Positions 55,842-64,000 of a stretch of DNA of 64,000 nucleotides are shown piece by piece. The position numbers were made by a program, and so were the translations under genes. Under the pieces are notes generated by a model. The model worked only from the letters and a program-made list of their open reading frames with translations. It did not search any database and had not been told where the DNA came from. Where the stretch lies: NCBI RefSeq assembly GCF_019083995.1, contig NZ_JAHRCU010000017.1, positions 1 to 64,000 on the forward strand, in the 5' to 3' direction. The stretch comes from Roseococcus sp. SDR (lineage in GTDB: Bacteria; Pseudomonadota; Alphaproteobacteria; Acetobacterales; Acetobacteraceae). Every line of letters starts with the position of its first letter. The stretch's first letter is position 1.

Positions 55842-56531
55842 TCAGCCGCCCGACGCCCGGCGATAGGCGTTCTCCACCTCGCTGATCAGCGCCTGGGATT
55901 GGCCCAGGACCAGCCCCTCCGGGCCGGGTGCCGCCAGCCCCTCGCGCGCCAGCGCGCCCAGGATGCGCGTCACCACCTCGCGCCGCGTGCCGATCCGCGC
56001 GGCCAGCTCGTGATGCGGGCGCGCGGGTGCGACGACCAGCCCCCCGCCCTCGGCCGGCCGGCTCATGCGCAGCAGCAGCGCGATCAGGCGCGGCCGGACG
56101 GGCAGCAGCATCAGCTCCATCAGCCGCGCCTCCCGCTCGCGCAATTGTGCGGCGAGCATCCGCATCACCTCATGCGAGGCTTCGGGCGTGGACAGCGCCG
56201 CCGCCAGGAAGGACGCCGCCGGCACCACGCAGACCCGCGCCGGCGTCAGCGCGACGAGGCCCAGCGTCGAAGGCCCGCCATCCAGCGCCGCCGCCTCGCC
56301 GAAGAACTCGCCATGGCGCAGCTCGTTCAGGATGATCTCGCGCCCCGCGGCGCCGTGCAGGATGATCCGCGCCACGCCGTCGGCGATGAAGACCACCTCC
56401 CGCGCGGGGGCGCCCGGCTCCACCAGCACCTCCCCCGGCTCGGCCTGCCGCCAATGGGCGGCGGCGGCGAGGGCGGCCAGCGCCTCGGCCGTCAGGGGCC
56501 GGAAAAGGGGGAAACGGGCCAGATCATCCAT
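55842..56531 (-). CDS. Crp/Fnr-family transcriptional regulator
   Basis: 229 residues. N-terminal cyclic-nucleotide-binding-fold domain (ARFPLFRPLTAEAL, ELRHGEFFGEAAALDGGPS), a dimer helix (about 115-145), and a C-terminal winged helix-turn-helix with HHELAARIGTRREVVTRILGAL. No Cys cluster for an Fe-S centre, so not an oxygen-sensing Fnr. Effector unknown. Divergent from parE. Confidence 0.88.
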   Translation of the reverse strand: MDDLARFPLFRPLTAEALAALAAAAHWRQAEPGEVLVEPGAPAREVVFIADGVARIILHGAAGREIILNELRHGEFFGEAAALDGGPSTLGLVALTPARVCVVPAASFLAAALSTPEASHEVMRMLAAQLREREARLMELMLLPVRPRLIALLLRMSRPAEGGGLVVAPARPHHELAARIGTRREVVTRILGALAREGLAAPGPEGLVLGQSQALISEVENAYRRASGG

Positions 56532-56665
56532 GCGGCGGACCTCATCGGAGGAAGGTGTCCAGGCCAGTCTGGCACGGCGGCGGCGGGGCGTCGCGTGCCA
56601 CGCCCAAGGTTGCGGAAGACTCGTCCCGCCCTGTATGGTCCGGCTTCAGGGACAGCGAACACATC

Positions 56666-58636
56666 ATGAACGACCTCTTCGCGGGGCGCGGCGGCAAACC
56701 CGCCGCCTCCAGCTACAACGCCGCCGACATCGAGGTTCTGGAAGGGCTGGAGCCCGTCCGGCGCCGCCCGGGGATGTATATCGGCGGCACGGATGAGAAC
56801 GCGCTGCACCACCTCGCGGCCGAAATCATCGACAACGCGATGGATGAGGCGGTGGCCGGCCATGCCGACCGCATCGAGGTGGTGCTCGAGACCGGCAACT
56901 GGATTTCCGTGCGCGACAATGGCCGCGGCATTCCCGTGGACCCGCACCCCAAATTCCCGAAATTGTCGGCCCTTGAGGTCATCCTCACCACGCTGCATTC
57001 GGGCGGCAAATTCTCCGGCAAATCCTACGAGACCTCGGGCGGCCTGCATGGCGTGGGCAGTTCCGTCGTGAACGCGCTGGCCGAGGGGCTGGAGGTCGAG
57101 GTCGCGCGCGGCGGCGAGCTGTTCCGCCAGACCTATGCGCGCGGCAAGCCCACCAGCAAGCTCAAGCGCGAGGGCGAGGTCCGCAACCGCCGCGGCACCA
57201 TGATCCGCTTCAAGCCCGACCCCGAGATCTTCGGCGGGCTGATGTTCAAGGCGGAGCGCCTGTTCCGCCTCTGCCGCTCCAAGGCCTATCTCTATCGCGG
57301 CGTCGAGATCCGCTGGAAATGCGACCCCTCGCTCATCACGGGCGAGACGCCGGCCGAATCCGTGCTGCATTTCCCGGGCGGCCTCTCGGACTTCCTGGCC
57401 ACCGCCATCGAGGGCCGCAGCGCCGTCGTCCCCACCCCCTTCGCCGACACGGCCGAATTCCCGGATGGCGCGGGGCGCTGCGAATACGCCATCACCTGGC
57501 TCGAACAGGGCGACGGCTTCCTCTCCACCTACGCCAACACCATCCCGACGCCGCAGGGCGGCACGCATGAGGCGGGGCTGCGCGCGGCGCTGCTCAAGGG
57601 CCTGCGTGCCTATGGCGAGATGAAGAAGGAGAAGCGCGCGGCGAGTGTGACGGCCGAGGACCTGCTGACCGGCCTCGCCGGCATGCTCAGCGTCTTCATC
57701 CGCGACCCGCATTTCCAGGGCCAGACCAAGGACAAGCTGACCAATGCCGATGCCCAGCGCCTGACCGAGAACGCGCTGCGCGACCGCTTCGACCACTGGC
57801 TGGCGGCCGACCCCGCAAGTGCCGACAACCTCCTCGCCTTTGCCATCGAGCGCGCGGAGGAGCGCCTGCGCCGCCGCGCGGAGAAGGAGACGCCGCGCAA
57901 ATCCGCGACCCGCAAGCTGCGCCTGCCCGGCAAGCTCACCGATTGCTCGCGCGAGACGCCGGAGGGGACCGAGATCTTCCTCGTCGAAGGCGACAGCGCC
58001 GGCGGCTCCGCCAAGCAGGCGCGCGACCGCGAGACCCAGGCCGTGCTGCCCTTGCGCGGCAAGATCCTGAACGTGGCCAGCGCGAGTGCCGAGAAGCTGC
58101 GCGGCAACCAGGAGCTGAAGGATCTGATCGAGGCGCTGGGCTGCGGCGTCGGCGAGAAATTCGACCTCAACCGCCTGCGCTATGGCCGCGTCATCATCAT
58201 GACGGATGCCGATGTGGACGGCGCGCATATCGCCGCCCTGCTCATGACCTTCTTCTACAAGGAGACGCCGGAGCTGGTGCGCCAGGGCCGTCTGTATCTC
58301 GCGCAGCCCCCGCTCTTCCGCCTGCAGGCCGGCGGCAAGAGCGTCTATGCGATGGATGACCGCGACCGCGAGCGGCAGTTGAAGAAGCACTTCAAGGCCA
58401 ACCAGAAGGTCGAGGTCAGCCGCTTCAAGGGCCTGGGCGAAATGCCCGCCCAGGTGCTGAAGGACACCACCATGGGTGCGAAGAACCGCGTCCTGCTCAA
58501 GGTGGTGCTGCCGCCCGAGGAACGCGCGAAGACGGCCGAGCTCATGGAAGCGCTGATGGGCCGCAAGCCCGAGCTGCGCTTCAAGTTCATCCAGGACAAT
58601 GCCGCGAGCCTGGACGAGGAGGCGGTGGACGCCTGA
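56666..58636 (+). CDS. parE: DNA topoisomerase IV subunit B
   Basis: 656 residues from ATG 56666, full length for alphaproteobacterial ParE. GHKL ATPase: EIIDNAMDEAVAG, VRDNGRGIPVD, GGLHGVGSSVVNAL. TOPRIM: LVEGDSAGGSAKQARDRE and MTDADVDGAHIAALL. Starts with MNDLFAGRGGK and carries RRPGMYIGGT, with no GyrB-type insertion seen. Decatenates replicated chromosomes with ParC. Confidence 0.95.
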   Translation: MNDLFAGRGGKPAASSYNAADIEVLEGLEPVRRRPGMYIGGTDENALHHLAAEIIDNAMDEAVAGHADRIEVVLETGNWISVRDNGRGIPVDPHPKFPKLSALEVILTTLHSGGKFSGKSYETSGGLHGVGSSVVNALAEGLEVEVARGGELFRQTYARGKPTSKLKREGEVRNRRGTMIRFKPDPEIFGGLMFKAERLFRLCRSKAYLYRGVEIRWKCDPSLITGETPAESVLHFPGGLSDFLATAIEGRSAVVPTPFADTAEFPDGAGRCEYAITWLEQGDGFLSTYANTIPTPQGGTHEAGLRAALLKGLRAYGEMKKEKRAASVTAEDLLTGLAGMLSVFIRDPHFQGQTKDKLTNADAQRLTENALRDRFDHWLAADPASADNLLAFAIERAEERLRRRAEKETPRKSATRKLRLPGKLTDCSRETPEGTEIFLVEGDSAGGSAKQARDRETQAVLPLRGKILNVASASAEKLRGNQELKDLIEALGCGVGEKFDLNRLRYGRVIIMTDADVDGAHIAALLMTFFYKETPELVRQGRLYLAQPPLFRLQAGGKSVYAMDDRDRERQLKKHFKANQKVEVSRFKGLGEMPAQVLKDTTMGAKNRVLLKVVLPPEERAKTAELMEALMGRKPELRFKFIQDNAASLDEEAVDA

Positions 58637-58639
58637 GGC

Positions 58640-58846
58640 TCAGAGCGGCTTCTGGGCCCGCTCCAGCAGGCGGGTGAAGAAGCCGGGCTTCTTGGGTGGC
58701 TCGGGGGCGGCGACCTTCGCCGCCTCGGCCTCGGCCTTGGCGCGCTTCTCCTTTTCGCGCAGCCAGGCCTCCAGCGTCATGCCGGCCTTGGCGGCCCGCT
58801 TCGCCTCATAGGCCCGCTGGCCTTCCGTCAGCTGCTTCGCGTCCAT
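58640..58846 (-). CDS. Small charged hypothetical protein
   Basis: 68 residues. Lys/Ala/Glu-rich helix (GMTLEAWLREKEKRAKAEAE) with an N-terminal QLTEGQRAYEAKRAAKAG and a C-terminal PKKPGFFTRLLERAQKP tail. Cytosolic, unknown function. Ends 3 bp from the parE stop, convergent. Confidence 0.6.
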   Translation of the reverse strand: MDAKQLTEGQRAYEAKRAAKAGMTLEAWLREKEKRAKAEAEAAKVAAPEPPKKPGFFTRLLERAQKPL

Positions 58847-58934
58847 CTGGTTCCGCTCCGGGAGAAACTCTTCCCCCTAAATGCCCAGGCGCGGGGCTTG
58901 CGGCAAGGGAGCGCGGGCGCTTAACGCAACGCCC

Positions 58935-59267
58935 ATGGATGCGAAGGTGAAGGCGCATATCTGGGTCGCCATGGCGATCCGGATGTCGGACATGGCGGGC
59001 CGCCCGGCGGCGGTGCTGCGGCGGGGCGATCCGGATTCGGGCGGCCTGCTCTGCGTGCTGAACGGCCGCGACGGCCAGGTGGTGCTGGCCCAGGCGCGCG
59101 ACGCCGAAAGCCGCCCCGCCTGGGTGCGCGGCACGGGCGCCGCGCCCGTCCCGGGTGACGTGGCGGACGCCTATGTGGAGCGCCAGGTGAAACGCGACCC
59201 CGACCTCTGGGTCATCGAGTTCGAGGCCCCGGACTACCTCCCGCCCTTCGAGGCGAGAATGATTTAG
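58935..59267 (+). CDS. DUF1491-family protein
   Basis: 110 residues from ATG 58935 (MDAKVKAHIWVAMAIRMSDM). Other blocks: AVLRRGDPDSGGLLCVLN, VERQVKRDPDLWVIEFE. Matches the alphaproteobacterial DUF1491 family in length and pattern. Function unknown. A longer start at 58881 is less like the family. Confidence 0.75.
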   Translation: MDAKVKAHIWVAMAIRMSDMAGRPAAVLRRGDPDSGGLLCVLNGRDGQVVLAQARDAESRPAWVRGTGAAPVPGDVADAYVERQVKRDPDLWVIEFEAPDYLPPFEARMI

Positions 59268-59287
59268 CCGCCCAAGAGTAGTTGATG

Positions 59288-59395
59288 CCCTCAGACGCCG
59301 GGCGCGCGCTCCGCGCGCTTGGCTTCGCCGCGCCACGGGCGCGATGGGCCACACGTCCGGTTGGGCGGCGCCGGCCGCGTTGCGGCCGGATGGGT
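59288..59395. repeat. Mosaic intergenic repeat, copy 3
   Basis: Positions 59288-59327 match copy 2 over 40 bp; 59359-59390 carry the GGTTGGGCGGCGCCGGCCGC hairpin module shared with copy 1. So this copy joins a module from each of the others. Between the DUF1491 gene and a convergent Bug-receptor gene. Confidence 0.65.
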
Positions 59396-59429
59396 CTGGG
59401 AGGTTCGGCGGCCGCTGCCTGTCGGTCGG

Positions 59430-60395
59430 TCAATCCGGCCGGATGTCGTTCTCGCGGATCACGCGGCCCCAGGTCTCGATCTGGCGGTCCAGGAAGGCGC
59501 CGAAGGCCGCACCACCCTCATTGCGCAGCTCGATGCCCATGATGTTCACCAGCCGCTCGCGCACCTCAGGCACCTCCGTCGCACGGCGGGCGGCGGCCTC
59601 GACGCGGGTGATCACGGCGGGGGGCGTGCCCGCCGGCGCCAGGATACCCCAGAAGGCCTCCGCCTCCACGCCCGGCAGCCCGGCCTCGGTCATGGTCGGC
59701 ACATCGGGCAGGCCCTGGCGCCGGCGCGGGCCCAGCACCGCCAGCGGCCGCAGCACGCCCTGGCGCAGATGCTCGACGAAGATGGTCCCCGTCGCCGCCG
59801 CCAGATCCGTCTCGCCCGCCATGGCCGAGGTGGCGAGCGGCCCGCCGCCGCGATAGGGCACATGGGTCAACTGGATATTCGCCGCGCGCTGCATCAGCAC
59901 CATGCCAAGATGCGCGAGTGAGCCATTGCCGATCGTGCCGTAGCTGATCGCATCGGGCCGCGCACGGGCGGCCGCCACCAGCTCCGCCACGTTCTGCCAG
60001 GGCCGGCTGCGGTGCACCATCAGCATGTTGGGCGCGGTGCCGATCAGCAGCACCGGTGCCAAATCCCGCCGCGTGTCGAAGCCCATGTTGGGGATCAGCG
60101 TCGGGTTCGTCGCATGCGTGTCGAAGACGAGCACGAAGGTCTGCCCATCGGGCGCGGCGCGCGCCACCTGCGCCGTGCCGAGCGAGCCCGAGGCGCCGCC
60201 CCGATTCTCCACGATCACCGGCACGCCCAGCTCCGCCGAAAGCGGCTGCTGGATGAGGCGCGAGACGGTGTCCACGCTGCCGCCCGGCGGAAAGGGCGCC
60301 ACGATGCGGATCGGCCCATTCGGCCAGGCGGGTTGCGCGATGGCGGGCGCGGCCAAGGGGGCAGCCAGCAGCGGCAGGGCGCGGCGGGTGATCAT
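59430..60395 (-). CDS. Bug-family tripartite tricarboxylate receptor
   Basis: 321 residues. Signal peptide MITRRALPLLAAPLAAPAIA. Bug signature: PIRIVAPFPPGGSVDTVSRL at the N terminus of the mature protein, VIVENRGGASG, and HVPYRGGGPL. Periplasmic receptor for a carboxylate. No TctA/TctB membrane genes are in the window, so it is an orphan or supplies a transporter elsewhere. Followed on the same strand by a second Bug gene. Confidence 0.9.
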   Translation of the reverse strand: MITRRALPLLAAPLAAPAIAQPAWPNGPIRIVAPFPPGGSVDTVSRLIQQPLSAELGVPVIVENRGGASGSLGTAQVARAAPDGQTFVLVFDTHATNPTLIPNMGFDTRRDLAPVLLIGTAPNMLMVHRSRPWQNVAELVAAARARPDAISYGTIGNGSLAHLGMVLMQRAANIQLTHVPYRGGGPLATSAMAGETDLAAATGTIFVEHLRQGVLRPLAVLGPRRRQGLPDVPTMTEAGLPGVEAEAFWGILAPAGTPPAVITRVEAAARRATEVPEVRERLVNIMGIELRNEGGAAFGAFLDRQIETWGRVIRENDIRPD

Positions 60396-60503
60396 GCGTT
60401 TTCCTCCGGGGTTTTCCGGCTTCTACCGCAAAGCCCGAAACAGGGTCCAGGGAGCCCGCTCCCTGGCGGGTGGTGCTGGCGCGGGCGGCGGAGCCCTTGC
60501 CTT

Positions 60504-61496
60504 CTACCGCGCAACCGGCGCCGCCGCCCGTGCCATCACGCCCCGCCAGCGCTCCATCTCGGCCTGGATATGCGCCCGGAACTCCAAGGGCGAGGAGCCG
60601 ATCGGCGGCGCGCCCATCTCCGAGATCCGCCGCGCCACACCCGGCTCGGCCAGCGCGCCCGTGGCCGCCAGGTGATAGGCGCGGATCGCCTCCTCCGGCA
60701 CGCCGGCGGGCGTCAGCAGCCCGTACCAGCCGCCGGCCGAGAAGCCGGGGAAGCCCTGTTCGGCCAGCGTCGGCACATCGGGCATCAGCGGCGCGCGCGC
60801 GAGGCTCGTCACCCCCAGCGCGCGCAAGCTGCCCGCCTGCACATGGGGTGCCACGAGGACGAGGTTCTCGATGGTGAAGGGAAACTCGCCCGCGATCACC
60901 GCCAGCACGGCGGGCGCGCTGCCCTGGTAATGCACGGGGGCGGCCGGGAAGCCCGCCGCCTGGCGGAAGGCCTCCTGCGCCAGCAATTGCGGCGAGCCGA
61001 CGCCCGGCGTGGGATACAGCACCTCCCGCCCCTCGCGCTTCAGGCCAGCGACCAGCCCCGCCACATCCCGGTGCGGCGAGGCCTGGCGCACCACCAGCAC
61101 CAGCGGCGTCGCGTTCAGCAGGGTGATGGGGATGAGGTCATTCAGCGGATCATAGCCCAGCTGCGCCTCGGTGATGGGCGAGACGGCGAGCGGCCCCGTG
61201 CTGCCCACCAGGATCACATGCGCATCGCCGCGCGCCCGCGCCGCCATGGCGGTACCGACATTGCCGCCGGCGCCGGGCCGGTTCTCCACGATGATCGGCT
61301 GGCCCAGGCGCTGGCCCATGGGCTCGGCCAGCAGGCGCGCGAGCTGGTCCAGGATGCCGGCGGGCGCGAAGGGGACGATCATCCGGATCGGCCGCTGCGG
61401 CGCCCAGGAGGGTCCTCCCCCTTGGGCGCGCGCCAGCGAGGGCGCGGCCAGACCGGTGGCCAGCCCCGCGGCCAGCAGAGCGCGGCGACGCATCAT
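60504..61496 (-). CDS. Bug-family tripartite tricarboxylate receptor
   Basis: 330 residues from ATG 61496, with GAGAGGGG upstream on the minus strand. Signal peptide MMRRRALLAAGLATGLAAPS. Contains PIRMIVPFAPAGILDQLARLL, IIVENRPGAGGNVG and VHYQGSAPAVLAV. Paralogous to the gene downstream, with clear divergence. Starts 15 bp after the dioxygenase stop, so dioxygenase and receptor are probably one operon. Confidence 0.9.
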   Translation of the reverse strand: MMRRRALLAAGLATGLAAPSLARAQGGGPSWAPQRPIRMIVPFAPAGILDQLARLLAEPMGQRLGQPIIVENRPGAGGNVGTAMAARARGDAHVILVGSTGPLAVSPITEAQLGYDPLNDLIPITLLNATPLVLVVRQASPHRDVAGLVAGLKREGREVLYPTPGVGSPQLLAQEAFRQAAGFPAAPVHYQGSAPAVLAVIAGEFPFTIENLVLVAPHVQAGSLRALGVTSLARAPLMPDVPTLAEQGFPGFSAGGWYGLLTPAGVPEEAIRAYHLAATGALAEPGVARRISEMGAPPIGSSPLEFRAHIQAEMERWRGVMARAAAPVAR

Positions 61497-61510
61497 GCGG
61501 GTGACCCCTC

Positions 61511-62560
61511 TCATACGGGTTCCAAGGTGAAGCGCAGCACCGTGTCCTTCACGACGATGCCGCCCCGGTTGCCCACGGTGATGTCGCCATAGCGCTGCGC
61601 ATAGACGGGCGGCAGCACCCGGGCCTGCCGCGGCGCCAGCCAGAGGCGCAGCAGGTGGCGGCGGCGCTCGGGCTCGGGCCAATCCTCGAAATCGGTGCGG
61701 CTGTGCAGGATCTGGTGGTTGTGGATGAACTGCATGTCGCCGGGGCGGAATTCCATCTCGACCGACATCTCGGCCGCCAGCTCATCCAGCCGGTCGATCG
61801 CGGCACGCTCATCGGGTGTCAGCCGCCGCGCCTCGGGGAAATTCGCCTGGGCGGAGCGGATATACTGCCCCGAATAGATGGTGCTCAGCTCGCCCTGGAA
61901 CCAGTTGAACACCGGGATCTCGAACCAGGGCAGCATGCCGGGCGGGATCTCGCCGCGCCGGTCCGTCGGCATCGGGTTGAACAGCGCGCGCCAGAGATGG
62001 GGCGTCTCCCGCATCATCCGGTCATGGATCGCGACGGAGGAGACGATCTTCGAGCCGCCGCCCGACTTCGCCGTCTTCAGGCAGATCAGGCCCACAATGT
62101 CGCAGGAATCCGTGTGGAACTCCAATTCCTTGTTGGTCTGGTAGTAGCGGACCTTGGGGTTCTGGATATCGAGGCCGAGATCCTTCACATGGCCCAGCAG
62201 ATGCCCCTTGGCATTCTGCGACCGGAAGCCGCCGAGATGCGCGCCGATGCCCAGATAGGCGATGGCGCTTTCCTCGATGTCACGGCCCGCCACCTCGAAG
62301 CCGCGCAGCAGCACGAAGCCGCGCCCGTGCTGGATGTCGTTCAGGATGCGCGCGAGGCGTGGGGCGAGCCTCGGCAGGCGGAAGGTCTCGGGCGTGATCT
62401 CGCCCATGGCACGGCCGGAATTCAGATGCTCCGCGACCGCGGCGTCGATCTCGGCCAGCTCGGCCGGGGTGAGGGTCTCCACCCAGTCGGTGCGCCTGGC
62501 CATGTCCGCGCCGAGCCAGGCGGCCGGGCCGCCGATTGGCGCCTTCGGATATTCCATCAT
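61511..62560 (-). CDS. TauD/TfdA-family Fe(II)/2-oxoglutarate dioxygenase
   Basis: 349 residues. Metal-binding H149-x-D151 in LEFHTDSCD and distal His286 in HNHQILHSR, with Arg305 in RHLLRLWLA for 2-oxoglutarate. Also GRGFVLLRGF near the start of the fold. Such enzymes hydroxylate taurine, sulfonates, phenoxyacids or related carboxylates. Lying beside two Bug receptors suggests uptake and oxidation of the same compound (inference). MM at the start leaves the exact N terminus unsure by one residue. Confidence 0.88.
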   Translation of the reverse strand: MMEYPKAPIGGPAAWLGADMARRTDWVETLTPAELAEIDAAVAEHLNSGRAMGEITPETFRLPRLAPRLARILNDIQHGRGFVLLRGFEVAGRDIEESAIAYLGIGAHLGGFRSQNAKGHLLGHVKDLGLDIQNPKVRYYQTNKELEFHTDSCDIVGLICLKTAKSGGGSKIVSSVAIHDRMMRETPHLWRALFNPMPTDRRGEIPPGMLPWFEIPVFNWFQGELSTIYSGQYIRSAQANFPEARRLTPDERAAIDRLDELAAEMSVEMEFRPGDMQFIHNHQILHSRTDFEDWPEPERRRHLLRLWLAPRQARVLPPVYAQRYGDITVGNRGGIVVKDTVLRFTLEPV

Positions 62561-62668
62561 GTCCTCCCCTATTCTGGTTCAGGGGAGCTTTCGCCGTTTG
62601 TCCGGACCTGTCCAGCCATATCCGCTTCACGGGGGCGATGAGCCCCCGCCCGGCCTGATCGCGCGGCC

Positions 62669-63361
62669 TCAGGCCGAGGCGGCGGCCAGGATCGCGCCAT
62701 CCGCGCCCTGGACCAGCACCGCCACCCGTTCCCCCGCCCCGCGCGGCACCGCCTGGCGCGGCCGCGCGCCCAGTTGCAGCGGCAGCGAGGTGAGGCTGCG
62801 CACCACATGGCCGTAGGCGAGCCGCCTTCCGCCATTCTCGCCCGCGCGGATTTCCGTCTCGTGCCGCGCATCGAAGCCGATGAGCCAGGCCGTGGCGCCG
62901 CCGGGGCCGATCTCCACCACCGCCTCGCTGGCATGCGCCTCCAGCACCAGCGCCACGCCGGCCGCGGCGGGTGCGGCGCGCAGCTCGGCCAGCACCGCCG
63001 CGCGATCGGAGCCCACGGCGTCCCGCTGGCCCTGGATCACCATCTGCGGCGTATAGACCTGCCCGGGATAGCGCCCCTCGCGCAGCTGGGCCGCATAGCG
63101 GCGCTGCCGCTCGGTCGCCGCGCGCAGCGAGAAACGGTCCTTCCAGCCGAGGCGATCCCAATAGGTGACGTGGAAGGAGAGCGCCAGCACGTCCGGTTGG
63201 TCGCGGATCAGCTCCAGCAGCAGCGCATCGGCGGGCGGGCAGGAATTGCAGGATTGCGAGGTGAAAAGCTCGGCCACCACCGGGTGCGGCCGGGCGCGGG
63301 CGGCGCGGCTGCGCCAGATGGCGGCGGCCGGCAGGCCAGCGAGGAGGAGGCGGCGTTGCAT
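62669..63361 (-). CDS. DUF1223 thioredoxin-like secreted protein
   Basis: 230 residues from ATG 63361. N-terminal export signal (MQRRLLLAGLPAAAIWRS). VAELFTSQSCNSCPPADALL carries the CxxC (CNSC) of a thioredoxin-like fold, then ALSFHVTYWDRLGWKDRFS and VYTPQMVIQGQ (cis-Pro). Typical DUF1223. Periplasmic, possibly thiol-redox; activity not established for the family. Confidence 0.85.
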   Translation of the reverse strand: MQRRLLLAGLPAAAIWRSRAARARPHPVVAELFTSQSCNSCPPADALLLELIRDQPDVLALSFHVTYWDRLGWKDRFSLRAATERQRRYAAQLREGRYPGQVYTPQMVIQGQRDAVGSDRAAVLAELRAAPAAAGVALVLEAHASEAVVEIGPGGATAWLIGFDARHETEIRAGENGGRRLAYGHVVRSLTSLPLQLGARPRQAVPRGAGERVAVLVQGADGAILAAASA

Positions 63362-63418
63362 GGGCATTCTCCGGGCGGTGCTGCCACACACTTCGCCCCG
63401 GCAACGCCGCCGGTTAGC

Positions 63419-64000
63419 TCAGCCCTCCATCGCCGGCACGGCGCGGGCCAGGCCGCCATGCAGGTCCAGCAGCCGCTCCCGCCAGGCAAACACCGCGTCA
63501 TCCGGCGCCAGCAGCGCCAGCGGGCTCACGATCCGCGCCCACATGAAGCTGCCGAAGACGATGTAGTCGGCGTAGTCCGGCGCCGCGCCGCCCAGGAAGG
63601 GCTGCTGCGTCAGCGTCCGCCGCAGCGGGCCGAGGCTCGCGCGGAATTCCGGCAGCCGCGCCTCCCGCCCCGCCGTCACCTCGGCGAGCGGCATGCCGAA
63701 GCGCTTCTCCCGGCTCTCGGTGAAATAGGCGGCCTCCTTCGGCCCCAGCAGGCCCACGATGTCCGAGACGATGAGCCGCGCCACCCCGGCGCTCAGCACC
63801 GTGTCGGTCCAGGCGGTGACGAAGCGATAGGTTTCGGCCGGGCCCTGGAAGAGCGCGGGCGCGTCCGGATAGGTGCGCTCCAGGTGCAGCGCGATGTCCC
63901 AGCTGTCGGTGAGCGTGGCCTCGCCATCCAGCAGGATGGGCACGGTCTTGCCGCCATGCGCGGCCAGGCGCTCATTCTCGGTGAAGCGCCAGGGGATGAT
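63419..64000 (-). CDS. Glutathione S-transferase family protein, 5' end outside window
   Basis: The open frame continues to the window edge (about 193 residues visible; those near the edge read WRFTENERLAAHGGKTVPILL). VPILLDGEATLTDSWDIALHLE is the end of the thioredoxin-like domain, with the glutathione-binding Asp-Ser. The rest is the helical domain, with FLGGAAPDYADYIVFGSF. A GTG at 63943 is in frame but cuts the fold, so the true start lies beyond 64000. Confidence 0.85.
   Translation of the reverse strand: MIPWRFTENERLAAHGGKTVPILLDGEATLTDSWDIALHLERTYPDAPALFQGPAETYRFVTAWTDTVLSAGVARLIVSDIVGLLGPKEAAYFTESREKRFGMPLAEVTAGREARLPEFRASLGPLRRTLTQQPFLGGAAPDYADYIVFGSFMWARIVSPLALLAPDDAVFAWRERLLDLHGGLARAVPAMEG

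Overview
This 64-kb window is chromosomal DNA of very high GC from an alphaproteobacterium. The best guess is Acetobacteraceae, Roseomonas/Roseococcus-like. This rests on synteny and protein style (trpD-trpC-moaC-moeA, rpmH-rnpA-yidD-yidC-engB-argB, a zapA/6S RNA/fau neighbourhood, two Bug-type solute receptors, ETF-QO), not on a 16S gene. No prophage, plasmid functions, transposase gene or CRISPR array is visible. Almost all DNA is coding; the strand changes often and operons are short with 1-4 nt overlaps.

Layout. 1-3.5 kb: end of a surface-polysaccharide locus (dTDP-rhamnose reductase, RgpF-like and GT2 glycosyltransferases). 3.7-5.7 kb: a matrixin-type metalloprotease with a Calx-beta domain and VCBS/FG-GAP repeats. 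5.7-11 kb: molybdenum cofactor genes (moeA, moaC, moaB) and trpCD. 11-20.5 kb: lytic transglycosylase, a cysteine-free family-4 uracil-DNA glycosylase, ETF-quinone oxidoreductase, DoxX, GST, class II aldolase, a tandem pair of small secreted proteins, an FMN-dependent hydroxyacid dehydrogenase and a PEP-mutase-fold lyase. 20.9-25.8 kb: a family-5 solute receptor, GtrA, and a PhnD-like receptor fused operonically to a histidine kinase. 25.8-33.2 kb: tRNA-Pro(CGG), cytochrome c', FkbM methyltransferase, PhzF, thiE with a 26-bp tandem array upstream, TauE, class I aldolase, zapA and a BLUF photoreceptor. 33.3-36.3 kb: a likely 6S RNA with an exceptional terminator, fau, ymdB, a small NGVxx-repeat secreted protein and an ADYC-domain protein. 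36.4-40.7 kb: rpmH-rnpA-yidD-yidC-engB-argB. 40.8-48.5 kb: two large hybrid histidine kinases around a DUF4189 gene. 48.9-55.6 kb: Bcp peroxiredoxin, racemase-like protein, MFS, globin and a queuosine operon (queA-tgt-queF). 55.8-64 kb: Crp/Fnr regulator, parE, two Bug receptors with a TauD-like dioxygenase, DUF1223 and a partial GST.

Non-coding structure is the most interesting part. There are two near-identical 196-bp MITE-like elements that each begin inside the stop codon of the upstream gene. A mosaic intergenic repeat occurs in three places. A TGTCGC direct-repeat motif is shared by three intergenic regions. The thiE leader carries a 26-bp tandem array. Several strong palindromes lie between genes. 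All functional calls come from reading motifs by eye; no database search was run.
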